The translations under genes were made by a program, and so were the position numbers. The notes below the pieces were generated by a model. It was not told where the DNA came from. It made no database searches and was given only the letters and a program-made list of their open reading frames with translations. Below, piece by piece: positions 7,553 to 15,938 of a stretch of 43,693 bases of DNA. Source of the stretch: Spirochaetaceae bacterium (GTDB taxonomy: Bacteria; Spirochaetota; Spirochaetia; Treponematales; Treponemataceae); the NCBI GenBank assembly GCA_017936345.1, contig JAGBFT010000016.1, forward strand, positions 1 through 43,693, written 5' to 3'. The first letter of the stretch is position 1. Every line of letters begins with the position of its first letter.

Positions 7553-10466
7553 GGTGATTATCTCCAGAAACTATAGGTTTATTGCGTTTTGGTGGATGGG
7601 GTGGGATAAAAACATCTTCATCCAAATCCACATCTTCTTCTTCAAATGGCTCCACGTCCGGCAATGTAGCACCACCACCAGCCCCCTCATTTTCAAGTCG
7701 GATTGTAATTACCTTGCTAACACCAGATTCTTCCATGGTAACACCCAACATAGTACCTGCGCCAGAAACGGTCTTTTTGTTATGGGTAATAACAATGTAC
7801 TGGCTTACATTGGCAAAGTCCCTAAGAGTGTGAATAAAACGCAAGACATTCTGTTCATCCAGGGCAGCGTCAATCTCATCCAAGAGACAAAAGGGAGAAG
7901 GTCTTACCATATATGTTGCAAAAAGAAGGGACACAGCAGTCATGGTTTTTTCCCCACCAGACAGCAGGGCAATGTTCTCCAATTTCTTTCCAGGAGGCTG
8001 GGCAAAAATATCAATGCCAGATTCCAGTACATTTTGGGGATTAACCAGGCGCAATTCTGCCCTACCACCACCAAAGAGCCGCCGGAACATATTGTGGAAA
8101 TTCTTCTTGATTTTATTGTATGTGGCTAGGAACAATTCTGTGGATTCAGCTCGAATTTCTTCAGTGATACGTTGCAAGTCATCTTTTGCCTTTTGCAAAT
8201 CTGCAATTTGTCCTGAGAGAAAGTCATACCGTCCCTTTGTTTCTGCAAATTCTTCTGGAGCAGAAAGGTTTACGTTTCCCAACTCCTTCATGGACTGACG
8301 TGCCATTGCCAATTTTTCTCGTAACTCAGCAACGGGAGTTGTAATAACATACATCCTCTCCTCAAATTCCATTAGGTCACGGGAATGATTTTCTCTGAAG
8401 TTTTCCTTTACATTACAAATATCATTCTTAATGGTTGCCAAATCAAGAGTATATTTTTCCACAAGGGCCTGATATTTTGATAAGTCCCCGGTCTTTTTTT
8501 GAATCTCTTCTTTTTTTCCAGAAACATCACTGTTCCGACAGTTGATGTCTTTTTCCAAAACCTCTAATTCACCAGTCATGGCAACACCACGGTGTTCGAT
8601 GGAAGCAATTTCCCCTTCCAGGTCAATTAATTGTTCATGAACATCTTCAAAACGATTTTTTTCTACAAACAGCTCGTTATCAACCTCACGTAGGGAAGCC
8701 TCTTCGGAGGCGAGATTACGACGCAATAGTCTGATTTTGTCTTCCGCAGACTGAATATTGCTTTGCATTTGAGCCTTTTGAATACGAAGTTCCTCCAGGG
8801 TAGCCCTGTACTCATCAATTTTTCCCACAAGATTTGCATTTTCACTTTTAAGTGTAGAGATGCTTTGTCGCAGACTCTCTTGCCGCTCCTGTATCTGCAG
8901 AATTTCCCTGTCTATGGAACGTTTCTTTGTGATAATACCCTCTGGAGCCAAAAAGTCATCGATGAATTGTGGGGTAAAATCAATATATTGAGAAATAGCC
9001 TCTTTTAATTGTTGCAGCAGAGTTTCAATTTCCGTAAAAGATTCCACACCTGTCTTAGTAATTTTACCTGCATCAGAACCAGAAGGGTTAGAAATAGATG
9101 CAAAGTCACTAAAAATATTTTTTCTACCAGTAGCCAAGGCCAAGAGCTTTCCCAGCAAGGTATCCACTCGTTCTCGGGCGGCGGCGCAGGCAGAGGATGA
9201 ATAGCCAGCATCCTTTAGTCGAGAATCCAACTCGGTAACAATATCCTCCGTAATTGACTCCAAGTCCTTTCTAAAATCAATGGACTTGAGGGATAAATCC
9301 TGGATTGTTTTTTCATAGTGGGCAGCTTGATGGTCATTTTCTGTGATTTGGCTGCTGGCAAGGTTAATGTTTTCTTCAAAGGAAGAAATATTTCTGCCTA
9401 CATCCTCAATTCGCCGCCGCTGTTGATGGAGTCCCGACTCTTGCTCATCAATATCTTCTTGAAGACTTTCAATCTGTTCCCTTAGAAAGACCTGCCTACC
9501 TTCGAGTTGGGTGAGCTTTTGTTTGATTTCGCCTTGATGTTGGCTTAACTGTTTTGCCTGCTGCTCCTTGCCCTTTTTTTCTATTGCAAGACCGTGAATC
9601 TGTTTTTCTAGCTCCACCAATCGATTTTCCATGGCATTAACTTCTTCCATGTTTTCTGACAAGGAAGCGGTAATATCAGCGATTTCTTGGTCAACCTGCG
9701 TCCGCAACTGAGATGCCTTTTTTAATTCCTTGTCCTTATGCTCCTGGTCTACAATAAAACCTTTTAAGCGGAGAAGCTGTATATCAAGCTCAAAATTAAA
9801 AATATCGTCTCTTAAGGTACGGCAGGCAATGGCCTTATCCGCCTGAACCTTCAAAACATCATAGGAGCGTTTTACTTCTCCCATAATGCCTTCTATCTGG
9901 CGCATATTTTCTTCTGTACGCTCTAGTTTTCTTTCTGCTTCCGCTCGCTTTACTTTAAATCGAGTAATACCAGCTGCTTCCTCAAAAAGATACCGCCTGT
10001 CTTCCGGTTTGCTAGAAAGAATTTGGTCAATCTTGCCCTGTTCCATTACAGAATAGGCAGCCTTTCCTACACCGGTGTCCCAAAACAGCTCTCTGATATC
10101 CTTAAGTTTTACATGGGTATTATTGATATAGTATTCACTTTCTCCAGAACGATACAGACGCCTTTTAATGGTAATTTCACTCAAATCCAAGGGAAGCAGG
10201 GATTTTTCGTTGGCAATAGTTAGGGTTACTTCCGCCACATTTAATGGCTTACGAGTTTCTGTGCCGTTAAAGATAATATCTTCCATCTTTTCCGCACGCA
10301 TATTCTTTGCACTCTGTTCACCTAAAACCCATTTTACCGCATCAACAACATTACTTTTTCCACAACCATTTGGTCCAAGCAAGGCTGTAATACCATCAGA
10401 AAACTCAATGCGAGTGCGATCAACAAATGATTTGAAGCCAAATATTTCAAGACTTTTTAGAAACAC
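7539..10466 (-). CDS. smc: Chromosome segregation protein SMC (short form)
   Basis: A 975-residue SMC ATPase of the condensin family, which extrudes and organises chromosome loops. The N-terminal head carries Walker A GPNGCGKSN near residue 32 and the Q-loop region WVLGEQSAKNMR. Two long coiled coils follow. The C-terminal head carries signature LSGGEKTMTAVSL, Walker B FCLLDEIDAALDE and the switch ITHNKKT. It is about 200 residues shorter than the usual 1150-1200 because the centre (about residues 400-510) does not resemble the SMC hinge and shows none of its glycine motifs. The start is GTG at 10464-10466, with AGAGGT about 6 nt upstream. No scpA or scpB is in the window. The family call is certain; the missing hinge is inferred by eye. 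Confidence 0.95.
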   Translation of the reverse strand: MFLKSLEIFGFKSFVDRTRIEFSDGITALLGPNGCGKSNVVDAVKWVLGEQSAKNMRAEKMEDIIFNGTETRKPLNVAEVTLTIANEKSLLPLDLSEITIKRRLYRSGESEYYINNTHVKLKDIRELFWDTGVGKAAYSVMEQGKIDQILSSKPEDRRYLFEEAAGITRFKVKRAEAERKLERTEENMRQIEGIMGEVKRSYDVLKVQADKAIACRTLRDDIFNFELDIQLLRLKGFIVDQEHKDKELKKASQLRTQVDQEIADITASLSENMEEVNAMENRLVELEKQIHGLAIEKKGKEQQAKQLSQHQGEIKQKLTQLEGRQVFLREQIESLQEDIDEQESGLHQQRRRIEDVGRNISSFEENINLASSQITENDHQAAHYEKTIQDLSLKSIDFRKDLESITEDIVTELDSRLKDAGYSSSACAAARERVDTLLGKLLALATGRKNIFSDFASISNPSGSDAGKITKTGVESFTEIETLLQQLKEAISQYIDFTPQFIDDFLAPEGIITKKRSIDREILQIQERQESLRQSISTLKSENANLVGKIDEYRATLEELRIQKAQMQSNIQSAEDKIRLLRRNLASEEASLREVDNELFVEKNRFEDVHEQLIDLEGEIASIEHRGVAMTGELEVLEKDINCRNSDVSGKKEEIQKKTGDLSKYQALVEKYTLDLATIKNDICNVKENFRENHSRDLMEFEERMYVITTPVAELREKLAMARQSMKELGNVNLSAPEEFAETKGRYDFLSGQIADLQKAKDDLQRITEEIRAESTELFLATYNKIKKNFHNMFRRLFGGGRAELRLVNPQNVLESGIDIFAQPPGKKLENIALLSGGEKTMTAVSLLFATYMVRPSPFCLLDEIDAALDEQNVLRFIHTLRDFANVSQYIVITHNKKTVSGAGTMLGVTMEESGVSKVITIRLENEGAGGGATLPDVEPFEEEDVDLDEDVFIPPHPPKRNKPIVSGDNHHESN

Positions 10467-10498
10467 ACAAACCTCTAAGAAAACAATCCAAACGAAAA

Positions 10499-10584
10499 TT
10501 GGCTAAAACCAGCCCCTCTATCCTTGTAAACAATTATCAGTTCAATTCCTTACAAGCAGGGGAAATTGTACCAGTTTTAGCCAA
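10499..10584 (-). other. 86-nt nested inverted-repeat element before smc
   Basis: Three nested inverted repeats form one long imperfect hairpin. They are TTGGCTAAAAC (10499-10509) with its perfect 11-bp complement at 10574-10584; CCCCT (10513-10517) with AGGGG (10558-10562); and CTTGTAA (10523-10529) with TTACAAG (10550-10556). On the minus strand it falls between the FadL-like gene and smc, and TTTT follows the closing stem. It may end the upstream transcript or form a structured smc leader. It lacks tRNA landmarks. Confidence 0.6.
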
Positions 10585-10600
10585 TGGTTTCAATATAGTA

Positions 10601-11740
10601 TTAGTAATAGAACGACAAGGTAAATCCACCATGAATCTGAGGTGAAGCGCCAGGATCAATTCCCTTTTCCTTACCATAAATTGCCATAGACATATGGAAG
10701 GGGCCCAAATCAACTCCAAAACCTGCTGAAAGGTATGGACCAACGAGACCAAATCGCAAGGCTATGGTTTTAAACAACACTGCTTCCATACCTGTTGAAA
10801 GATACAACAAGGGATGAGGTGAAAAAACCGATACTTTTTTGTTAAATACTTGGGTTATATTTGTGTAGTCAAGATAAACGGCAAAGGAGGTTAAAACCTT
10901 CTTCAAGATGCCTGTTGGCACTTGAACACCCAAGCCTAAGGCAAGGTCACCATCATATAGGAATTTTTTCCACTCCTCTTCATCGGAAAAGGACATGGAG
11001 GATATAGCTCCAAGATTTTTGCCCATTCCTAAGTACAAATCCTTCCAGACAGCTGATACAGACAGGATATCCCATACGTTGTAGGTTACACCTACATCAA
11101 AGCCTAAACCCAGGGTCATTTCTGCAGGAAGATTGGAATAATCTATGGATGTAAGGCCGGTTACAGACCCCTTGTGGGATACACTGAATCTACCAAGAAG
11201 TTTTGTCGTTAGACCAATAGAAAGCTTGTGAGTATCCCCACGAAGAACAGGACAAGAAAAACCTCCGACAAGAAGCAAGTCACCACCAGCCACAGCGGAC
11301 ATGGAAGAAACGGAAGGCAAATCTGCCCTAAGGAAAACGTTGTTGTAAAAGCCAATTCCCCAGTTGTTTGCAACCCTAGAAAAGGTCAACGGCAGGGTAA
11401 TATCACCATCTATGTAAATACCATCACTTTTTTTCAATAAATCCACCAATGTATCAACAATCTTATCTGAATCAGGATTTCTAATTATTTCAAAGAGCTT
11501 GGCAGGTGCTGAGGGCGGCAAACCAAAATCGAAGGACAAGGTTGGCAGCAACACTTGCTTTCCACTAAACATCATTCCACTGGGATTGTTGAGCATTACA
11601 AAGGGTTGATTAAAATCACAGAGATGGCTTCCACCCATTCCAGAGGAACGAACATCAACTACGGTAGGAACAAAGAAATCTGCGGAAAAAGCTGCAAAAG
11701 AAACCAGTGTCAAGGAGAAAAGGCAAAGGATTTTTTTCAT
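10601..11740 (-). CDS. FadL-like (UPF0164-type) outer membrane beta-barrel protein
   Basis: A 379-residue exported protein with a typical signal peptide (MKKILCLFSLTLVSFAAFSA). The mature N terminus has the pattern seen in FadL-like and spirochaete UPF0164 barrels: VRSSGMGGSHLCDF, then NNPSGMMF (compare GMGGA and NPAGL in the family). The rest shows alternating amphipathic strands with glycine and aromatics, and a terminal aromatic residue (LSFYY), as expected for a barrel folded by BAM. The substrate is unknown; long-chain fatty acids are a possibility suggested by the family. The start overlaps the stop of the upstream lipoprotein as TAATG, so the two are coupled and may act together. Confidence 0.72.
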   Translation of the reverse strand: MKKILCLFSLTLVSFAAFSADFFVPTVVDVRSSGMGGSHLCDFNQPFVMLNNPSGMMFSGKQVLLPTLSFDFGLPPSAPAKLFEIIRNPDSDKIVDTLVDLLKKSDGIYIDGDITLPLTFSRVANNWGIGFYNNVFLRADLPSVSSMSAVAGGDLLLVGGFSCPVLRGDTHKLSIGLTTKLLGRFSVSHKGSVTGLTSIDYSNLPAEMTLGLGFDVGVTYNVWDILSVSAVWKDLYLGMGKNLGAISSMSFSDEEEWKKFLYDGDLALGLGVQVPTGILKKVLTSFAVYLDYTNITQVFNKKVSVFSPHPLLYLSTGMEAVLFKTIALRFGLVGPYLSAGFGVDLGPFHMSMAIYGKEKGIDPGASPQIHGGFTLSFYY

Positions 11741-12528
11741 TAATTACCTCCCGTCATCTTGTCCAAAAGCTCGCCCATATCGTAGCCGCCAAAGCTAACA
11801 TCAGAAGCATCATCCTTTCTATTGGGCTTCCCATCTCCTGCTGTTCCTGCCAATACATGGGTTGTATTCATGGCTACAGTTAGACTTTCTATCGATTCCG
11901 GGCTAAACCCCTTTGATTCCAGCTCACTCTTAAACGTAGCCTCATCAAATTTTTCACCAGAATTTGCAGCGGCGGAGGCAGCTTTAAAATCATTCATCTT
12001 TGTGTCTACAGAATCCCCCTTGGACTCATCCTTTATTGTAGCCACAATGAGACTGGCAGTGGACAGGGTAAGAGTTGAAGCATCCGCATTGGCAAGCACC
12101 TCATCATCCTTGAGGATGGTCTCCAAAACCTTTGTATTTACATCTGGAGAACCATTGCAAAGGGTTTCTACAACCTTGTTGTAATCCGCATTTTCCTTGT
12201 CTTCCATAACAGTATCCACCACACCACCCAACTGGGAAGTGGGAAGAATGGCCCCAATACCAGCCTCCAAAACCTTTTCCTTATCTCCACGGGAAAGACT
12301 GGCAATTTCTTCTTGGTTACGACCGCTTAATTCATTTAAGACGTCAGCAGTCTTTTCAGGGTCTGAAGCAAACTTGTCAACACTGCCAACCAAGTCATTT
12401 GTTGACATGGACTCAATTTGACTTGAAATATCCCTTGATACACGATATACCGGCTCGGCAAAAAAATCACAGGAGACCAGCAAAACGGCAAAGGAGAAAG
12501 AAATCAAAATAAAAACAATTCTTTTCAT
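11740..12528 (-). CDS. Helical lipoprotein coupled to the FadL-like barrel
   Basis: A 262-residue predicted lipoprotein. The signal MKRIVFILISFSFAVLLVSC ends in a clear lipobox (LVSC). The mature part is mainly helical, with many short helices rich in Ser, Asp, Glu and Lys and no recognised domain; it ends in a Gly/Asp-rich tail. A strong ribosome binding site (GGAGGAGG) precedes the ATG, and a good sigma70-type promoter lies at 12551-12579. Its stop shares a base with the start of the barrel gene (TAATG). The pairing suggests a periplasmic partner of the barrel, analogous in layout only to lipoprotein/porin pairs. Confidence 0.8.
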   Translation of the reverse strand: MKRIVFILISFSFAVLLVSCDFFAEPVYRVSRDISSQIESMSTNDLVGSVDKFASDPEKTADVLNELSGRNQEEIASLSRGDKEKVLEAGIGAILPTSQLGGVVDTVMEDKENADYNKVVETLCNGSPDVNTKVLETILKDDEVLANADASTLTLSTASLIVATIKDESKGDSVDTKMNDFKAASAAANSGEKFDEATFKSELESKGFSPESIESLTVAMNTTHVLAGTAGDGKPNRKDDASDVSFGGYDMGELLDKMTGGN

Positions 12529-12550
12529 GGAAACCTCCTCCTACAAGGCG

Positions 12551-12579
12551 ATTATAGCAAAAACAAAGGTAATACTCAA
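12551..12579 (-). promoter_or_regulatory. Promoter for the lipoprotein/barrel operon
   Basis: On the minus strand, TTGAGT (12579-12574) and a perfect TATAAT (12556-12551) are separated by 17 nt. Transcription would start near 12544, giving a leader of about 16 nt that holds the GGAGGAGG ribosome binding site. Confidence 0.7.
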
Positions 12580-12653
12580 TGGAAAACCAATATAAAGAAG
12601 TAATATCATATATAGTATCGGAACAACTTATAAAATAACAGACAGGGAGATTT

Positions 12654-13250
12654 ATGAGGTACAGATTGCATATTTTAACCATGCTGCTCTTTTCTTGGGG
12701 TTTAATTTTTGCAAATTCCAATAATGAGATTTTATCACAAAAAAAACAGATTGAAGGTGATTTTTTCTCATACGGAATTTTTAGCAGTATTGATTCTATT
12801 AAAACAACCGTAAATCTGGAAGTAGGTTTTAGTCTCTATAGAAAAAATGACTTTCAAATAAAAAGCCTGACGTCCATTACCGGCAGCAAGATTTTTGACG
12901 ATGAGTCAAATCTATACCAGCTAGGCTTGATGGAAAAAATAACCTTTGGACAGACTGATTTTTATCAAAATGAGATTACATCTTCTCGATATGGCTTCTT
13001 TTTTGCAAGCTTTGGATTTATGTCCTTTGATAAAAATCGACAAACAAAATTTCTTTTTGCAAGCCCCTATTACTGGGAAATTGGCGGAGGAGCCGGAGTA
13101 AATATCAGACTGAAAAAAACAGTTGCATTTCTGGCTGAACTTGGCGGTGGGCTTCATCTTGTGCAGAACGGGAAAGGGGATTTTATCAAGAAACTGCAAA
13201 AGGCTGGCTTTGGAAGAATGAGTATGGGATTCAGGTATTTTTTAAAATAA
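12654..13250 (+). CDS. Small exported protein, probably an outer-membrane barrel
   Basis: A 198-residue protein with an N-terminal signal (MRYRLHILTMLLFSWGLIFA, probable cleavage after IFA-NS). The mature part is a series of short amphipathic strands with aromatic ends (TTVNLEVGFSLYRK, YGFFFASFGFMSF, YYWEIGGGAGVNIRL) and ends in SMGFRYFLK. This pattern fits an 8-stranded barrel of OmpA/OmpW size, but no family was recognised. AGGGAGA lies upstream of the ATG. It is divergent from the lipoprotein operon and convergent with ferritin. I found no convincing sigma70 promoter in the 125-nt gap for this direction. Confidence 0.75.
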   Translation: MRYRLHILTMLLFSWGLIFANSNNEILSQKKQIEGDFFSYGIFSSIDSIKTTVNLEVGFSLYRKNDFQIKSLTSITGSKIFDDESNLYQLGLMEKITFGQTDFYQNEITSSRYGFFFASFGFMSFDKNRQTKFLFASPYYWEIGGGAGVNIRLKKTVAFLAELGGGLHLVQNGKGDFIKKLQKAGFGRMSMGFRYFLK

Positions 13251-13285
13251 AAAACCGGCACTAAAAGACATCCGCTAGTACCGGT
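13251..13285 (-). terminator. Terminator of the ferritin gene
   Basis: Read on the minus strand, ACCGGTACTA (13285-13276) pairs with TAGTGCCGGT (13263-13254) with one mismatch, and a T run follows into the end of the convergent barrel gene. On the plus strand no T run follows the stem, so it serves mainly ferritin. Confidence 0.75.
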
Positions 13286-13301
13286 CTTGCAAGGAAAAAA
13301 A

Positions 13302-13814
13302 TTACAAGGTTAAACTAGGTGCGGTATAGGTACGGCTACCCAAATCGGCATCTAAAAGATAGAGGGAACGGGAATCACCACCAAAGAGCTCCATCTTGGA
13401 GATTAATTCATGGGTATTGGCTTCTTCCTCACCCTGCTCTTTAACAAACCAGTCCAAGAACTGCATAGTACGATAGTCTTTTACTTCCTCTGCCGCAGCA
13501 TAAATTTCGTTGATGGTAGCAGTTACACCACATTCATGGGCAAGGGCAAAGCGCAATGGGTCATCCAGCTTTTCGTAGGTCTTGTTGGGACGAGAAATAG
13601 TATCCAGCTCAACATACTCATTATTGTTGTGTAAATACTGATACATCAACATACCATGGTCACGTTCTTCCTGAGCTTGAATCTTAAACCAGTTGGCAAA
13701 TCCTTTTAAGCCCTTGTGTTCATAGTAATTTGCAAAATCAAGGTAAAGATAGGCGGAGAAAAACTCATTGTTCACCTGTTTGGTAAGCAATGATACAATC
13801 TTAGGATTAAGCAT
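13302..13814 (-). CDS. ftnA: Ferritin
   Basis: A 170-residue bacterial non-haem ferritin, the iron-storage and ferroxidase protein that forms a 24-subunit cytoplasmic cage. The ferroxidase ligands of E. coli FtnA align by position without gaps: E17, E50, H53, E94, Q127 and E130. The four-helix core is intact and the length is normal. The C-terminal tail is short and lacks a His/Met-rich extension. The ATG at 13814 follows GGAGG. It has its own promoter and terminator and so is probably monocistronic. A 16-bp inverted repeat in the leader might be a regulatory site. Confidence 0.96.
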   Translation of the reverse strand: MLNPKIVSLLTKQVNNEFFSAYLYLDFANYYEHKGLKGFANWFKIQAQEERDHGMLMYQYLHNNNEYVELDTISRPNKTYEKLDDPLRFALAHECGVTATINEIYAAAEEVKDYRTMQFLDWFVKEQGEEEANTHELISKMELFGGDSRSLYLLDADLGSRTYTAPSLTL

Positions 13815-13831
13815 TATATACCTCCAAAACT

Positions 13832-13890
13832 ATAAGTATGTTCTTATGTATTTCTTATTTAAATATATCCTTCTACAAAAATAAAAGCAA
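13832..13890 (-). promoter_or_regulatory. Ferritin promoter with a downstream inverted repeat
   Basis: On the minus strand, TTGCTT (13890-13885) and TATATT (13867-13862) are 17 nt apart. Downstream lies ATAAG-N6-CTTAT (13832-13847), an inverted repeat that would sit in the early transcribed leader. It does not clearly match the Fur or PerR consensus. The promoter is plausible; the operator is a guess. Confidence 0.5.
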
Positions 13891-13904
13891 GACATCAAAG
13901 CAAC

Positions 13905-15938
13905 TTACTCGACTCCCAACAAGGAATTCTCCACCCCTTGCAAAAACAGCTGCATTTCGTCACCTCTCCCCGTTCCCTGCAGCTCACAGGAAAGCACGTA
14001 GACATGTGTAGCCTCATTCCGATTCTGGAAGGTAACTCCCTTGGGATACAAAACCTTATCTATATAGGTAAAGGTCCTGTAATCATAGGGAATACCGTCG
14101 TAGGGAGCCACCTTGTCCCGCTTTTGCTCCCAAGCTTGCAATGTCTCCCTCTGCCCCTCGGAGCTGGGTGCCAACTTGCGACTCAATACAAGGTACTTAT
14201 AGTCTCCCTTTGTCACATCGGAATAAATTCCTATGGAACGATTTTCAAGCTCCAGCCCTTCCGCCTTGGAACGATATCCCAAAGAAAGAGAGATGGTGGT
14301 TTTATCGTCAACCTTGAACAATGAGTCAGAAAGGGTAAACCCCATCGTTCCATTAAAAATTCTTGTATCATCGCCAAGCCGCTCTATTTCAAGATTCTGC
14401 AATACGGCTGGTCTCTTTCCACAGACATCTTCCGGCAATGAAAGGAATTCCTGCCACTGTTCAAGGGTGCCGACATAGCCGGCAAGGACAAAATCCGTAA
14501 GATAGGCGAGATCCTGGGTGAATCCATTAAGAATGCTTGCAGTGGAAGCCAAGCCGTACATTACATACAGTCCACTAGGAAGCGGCAAGGCATAGGACAA
14601 GACCATGGCATCCGCAAAGGGAAGCTGATAATAATTCACCTGCCAGGTTCGTTGAAACATATCCTGGTGAAGGCTCGTCTCTACAGGCTTCCCAAAGGAT
14701 TCAATACCGATGGATTCGGAACCTATGTTCCGGGTAATTTTTTTTGCAGCAAGCAAATATTCCATATATCGCTCAGGATTCAGGAATAAGGACTCCAGGC
14801 TAACATTGTCTGGCTTCACAATCATTCCCATGGTCAATCCCATCATGCTGCCAATTGTTACAGAGCCATTTCCCTCCAGCTCCTGTTCTGCCAGAGAACC
14901 TGGCGTTCCAAATTGCCATAGCCCGGTATCGCTCAAGTACAGTGTAAAGGGAAAATTGGGAAGGAAATCATTTATCTGCCGTTCCACCCTGCCCAATCCA
15001 GTGGTCATTCCCTGCTTCCCGTCAGGAGAAAACTGTTTTTTAAGACTGGACACAATTTGTTCTGTATAAGATTTGAATTCCGCTGTCAACTTCCTTTTTA
15101 CCTCATCAATAGGAAGTGGCAATGGCACCTGATAGGAAAACTTATGGTAAAACCTTTCGGAGAAAATATTTGGCAAGTTGTAGTAGAATGTTTGCTTCAT
15201 GGAGCCAGTGCCGGCAGGAAGCTTTTGGGTGTCGGCAAAGGCAAGGGCATAGTTCAGATTCTCATTCTCACTTTTCATGGTGATAATTCCCAGAACCATA
15301 CCATTGGAGTCAACCAGGGGACCACCAGAATTCCCTGGACTGGCGGCAGCGGAAAAACGAAGCCACTTCCACTCGCCATTCTCATTCTCGTAGGTTTGGC
15401 TGGTGAGAATACCGTTTCTGATGACAATTCCCTCACCCAGGGCATTCCCTACGGAAAATACCTGGGAATTCAGTTTGATGGAATCCTGTACCTGCAGCCC
15501 ACCTGTTGCAGGCATCTTAAAGTCTTTTACGGTAAAGGATATATAGTCCCTATCGGTGGAAAAACCAGTAATTTTGTCTATGGGATACAGCTTACCATCC
15601 CTGTCTCGTAAATAAAAGTTGCCATACAAGGTATCTCCATACAGATTGAATACGTGGGCTGCAGAATAAAACTCATGGGCATTAGTGCCGGTATGAGCGG
15701 AATCCACCAAAAAAGCTGTTCCCAAAGGATGGTACCTGTCATTACGGATGGCAAAGGCAATACGATACAGGGGCAGTTCCTTTTCATACACCAGACTTCC
15801 CTCGGATGGTTTTTCCACCACCACCTCAAACACCGCATTCTGAACCTTCTCCAAGATAGCTGGCTCCAAGATTGTCTGGGAAAAACCCAAAGAGCACACA
15901 AAGGCTACAATGCAAAGGAAAACACACCTTTTAGTCAT
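13905..15938 (-). CDS. Secreted trypsin-like serine protease with large C-terminal domain
   Basis: A 677-residue exported protein (signal MTKRCVFLCIVAFVCSLGFS). The protease domain, about residues 25-250, has the triad of the trypsin/Do fold: His in YSAAHVFNLYG, Asp in TDRDYISF, and Ser in SPGNSGGPLVDSNG, so it is predicted active. There is no PDZ domain. The remaining 420 residues are unrecognised and show mixed strand and helix. The ATG at 15938 is chosen because AGGAG is 7 nt upstream and a signal peptide follows at once; an in-frame start 60 nt earlier has neither. It overlaps the DUF1266 gene by 8 nt (ATGACTAA), so the two are coupled. The substrate is unknown. Confidence 0.85.
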   Translation of the reverse strand: MTKRCVFLCIVAFVCSLGFSQTILEPAILEKVQNAVFEVVVEKPSEGSLVYEKELPLYRIAFAIRNDRYHPLGTAFLVDSAHTGTNAHEFYSAAHVFNLYGDTLYGNFYLRDRDGKLYPIDKITGFSTDRDYISFTVKDFKMPATGGLQVQDSIKLNSQVFSVGNALGEGIVIRNGILTSQTYENENGEWKWLRFSAAASPGNSGGPLVDSNGMVLGIITMKSENENLNYALAFADTQKLPAGTGSMKQTFYYNLPNIFSERFYHKFSYQVPLPLPIDEVKRKLTAEFKSYTEQIVSSLKKQFSPDGKQGMTTGLGRVERQINDFLPNFPFTLYLSDTGLWQFGTPGSLAEQELEGNGSVTIGSMMGLTMGMIVKPDNVSLESLFLNPERYMEYLLAAKKITRNIGSESIGIESFGKPVETSLHQDMFQRTWQVNYYQLPFADAMVLSYALPLPSGLYVMYGLASTASILNGFTQDLAYLTDFVLAGYVGTLEQWQEFLSLPEDVCGKRPAVLQNLEIERLGDDTRIFNGTMGFTLSDSLFKVDDKTTISLSLGYRSKAEGLELENRSIGIYSDVTKGDYKYLVLSRKLAPSSEGQRETLQAWEQKRDKVAPYDGIPYDYRTFTYIDKVLYPKGVTFQNRNEATHVYVLSCELQGTGRGDEMQLFLQGVENSLLGVE

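Noticed and set aside
7452-8129. Plus-strand ORF of 225 codons opposite smc
   Set aside because: Antisense to conserved SMC head-domain codons; composition is that of a shadow frame.
7539-10466. SMC shortened by frameshift or deletion error
   Set aside because: The frame is open throughout with continuous coiled-coil pattern and intact heads; an assembly deletion would be unlikely to keep both.
10499-10584. Nested hairpin as a tRNA-like gene
   Set aside because: Size fits, but there is no T-loop TTCRA, no D-loop GG and no anticodon arm of the right size.
15057-15611. Long plus-strand ORF of 184 codons
   Set aside because: It lies antisense to the protease gene, has no ribosome binding site or recognisable protein, and is a shadow ORF.
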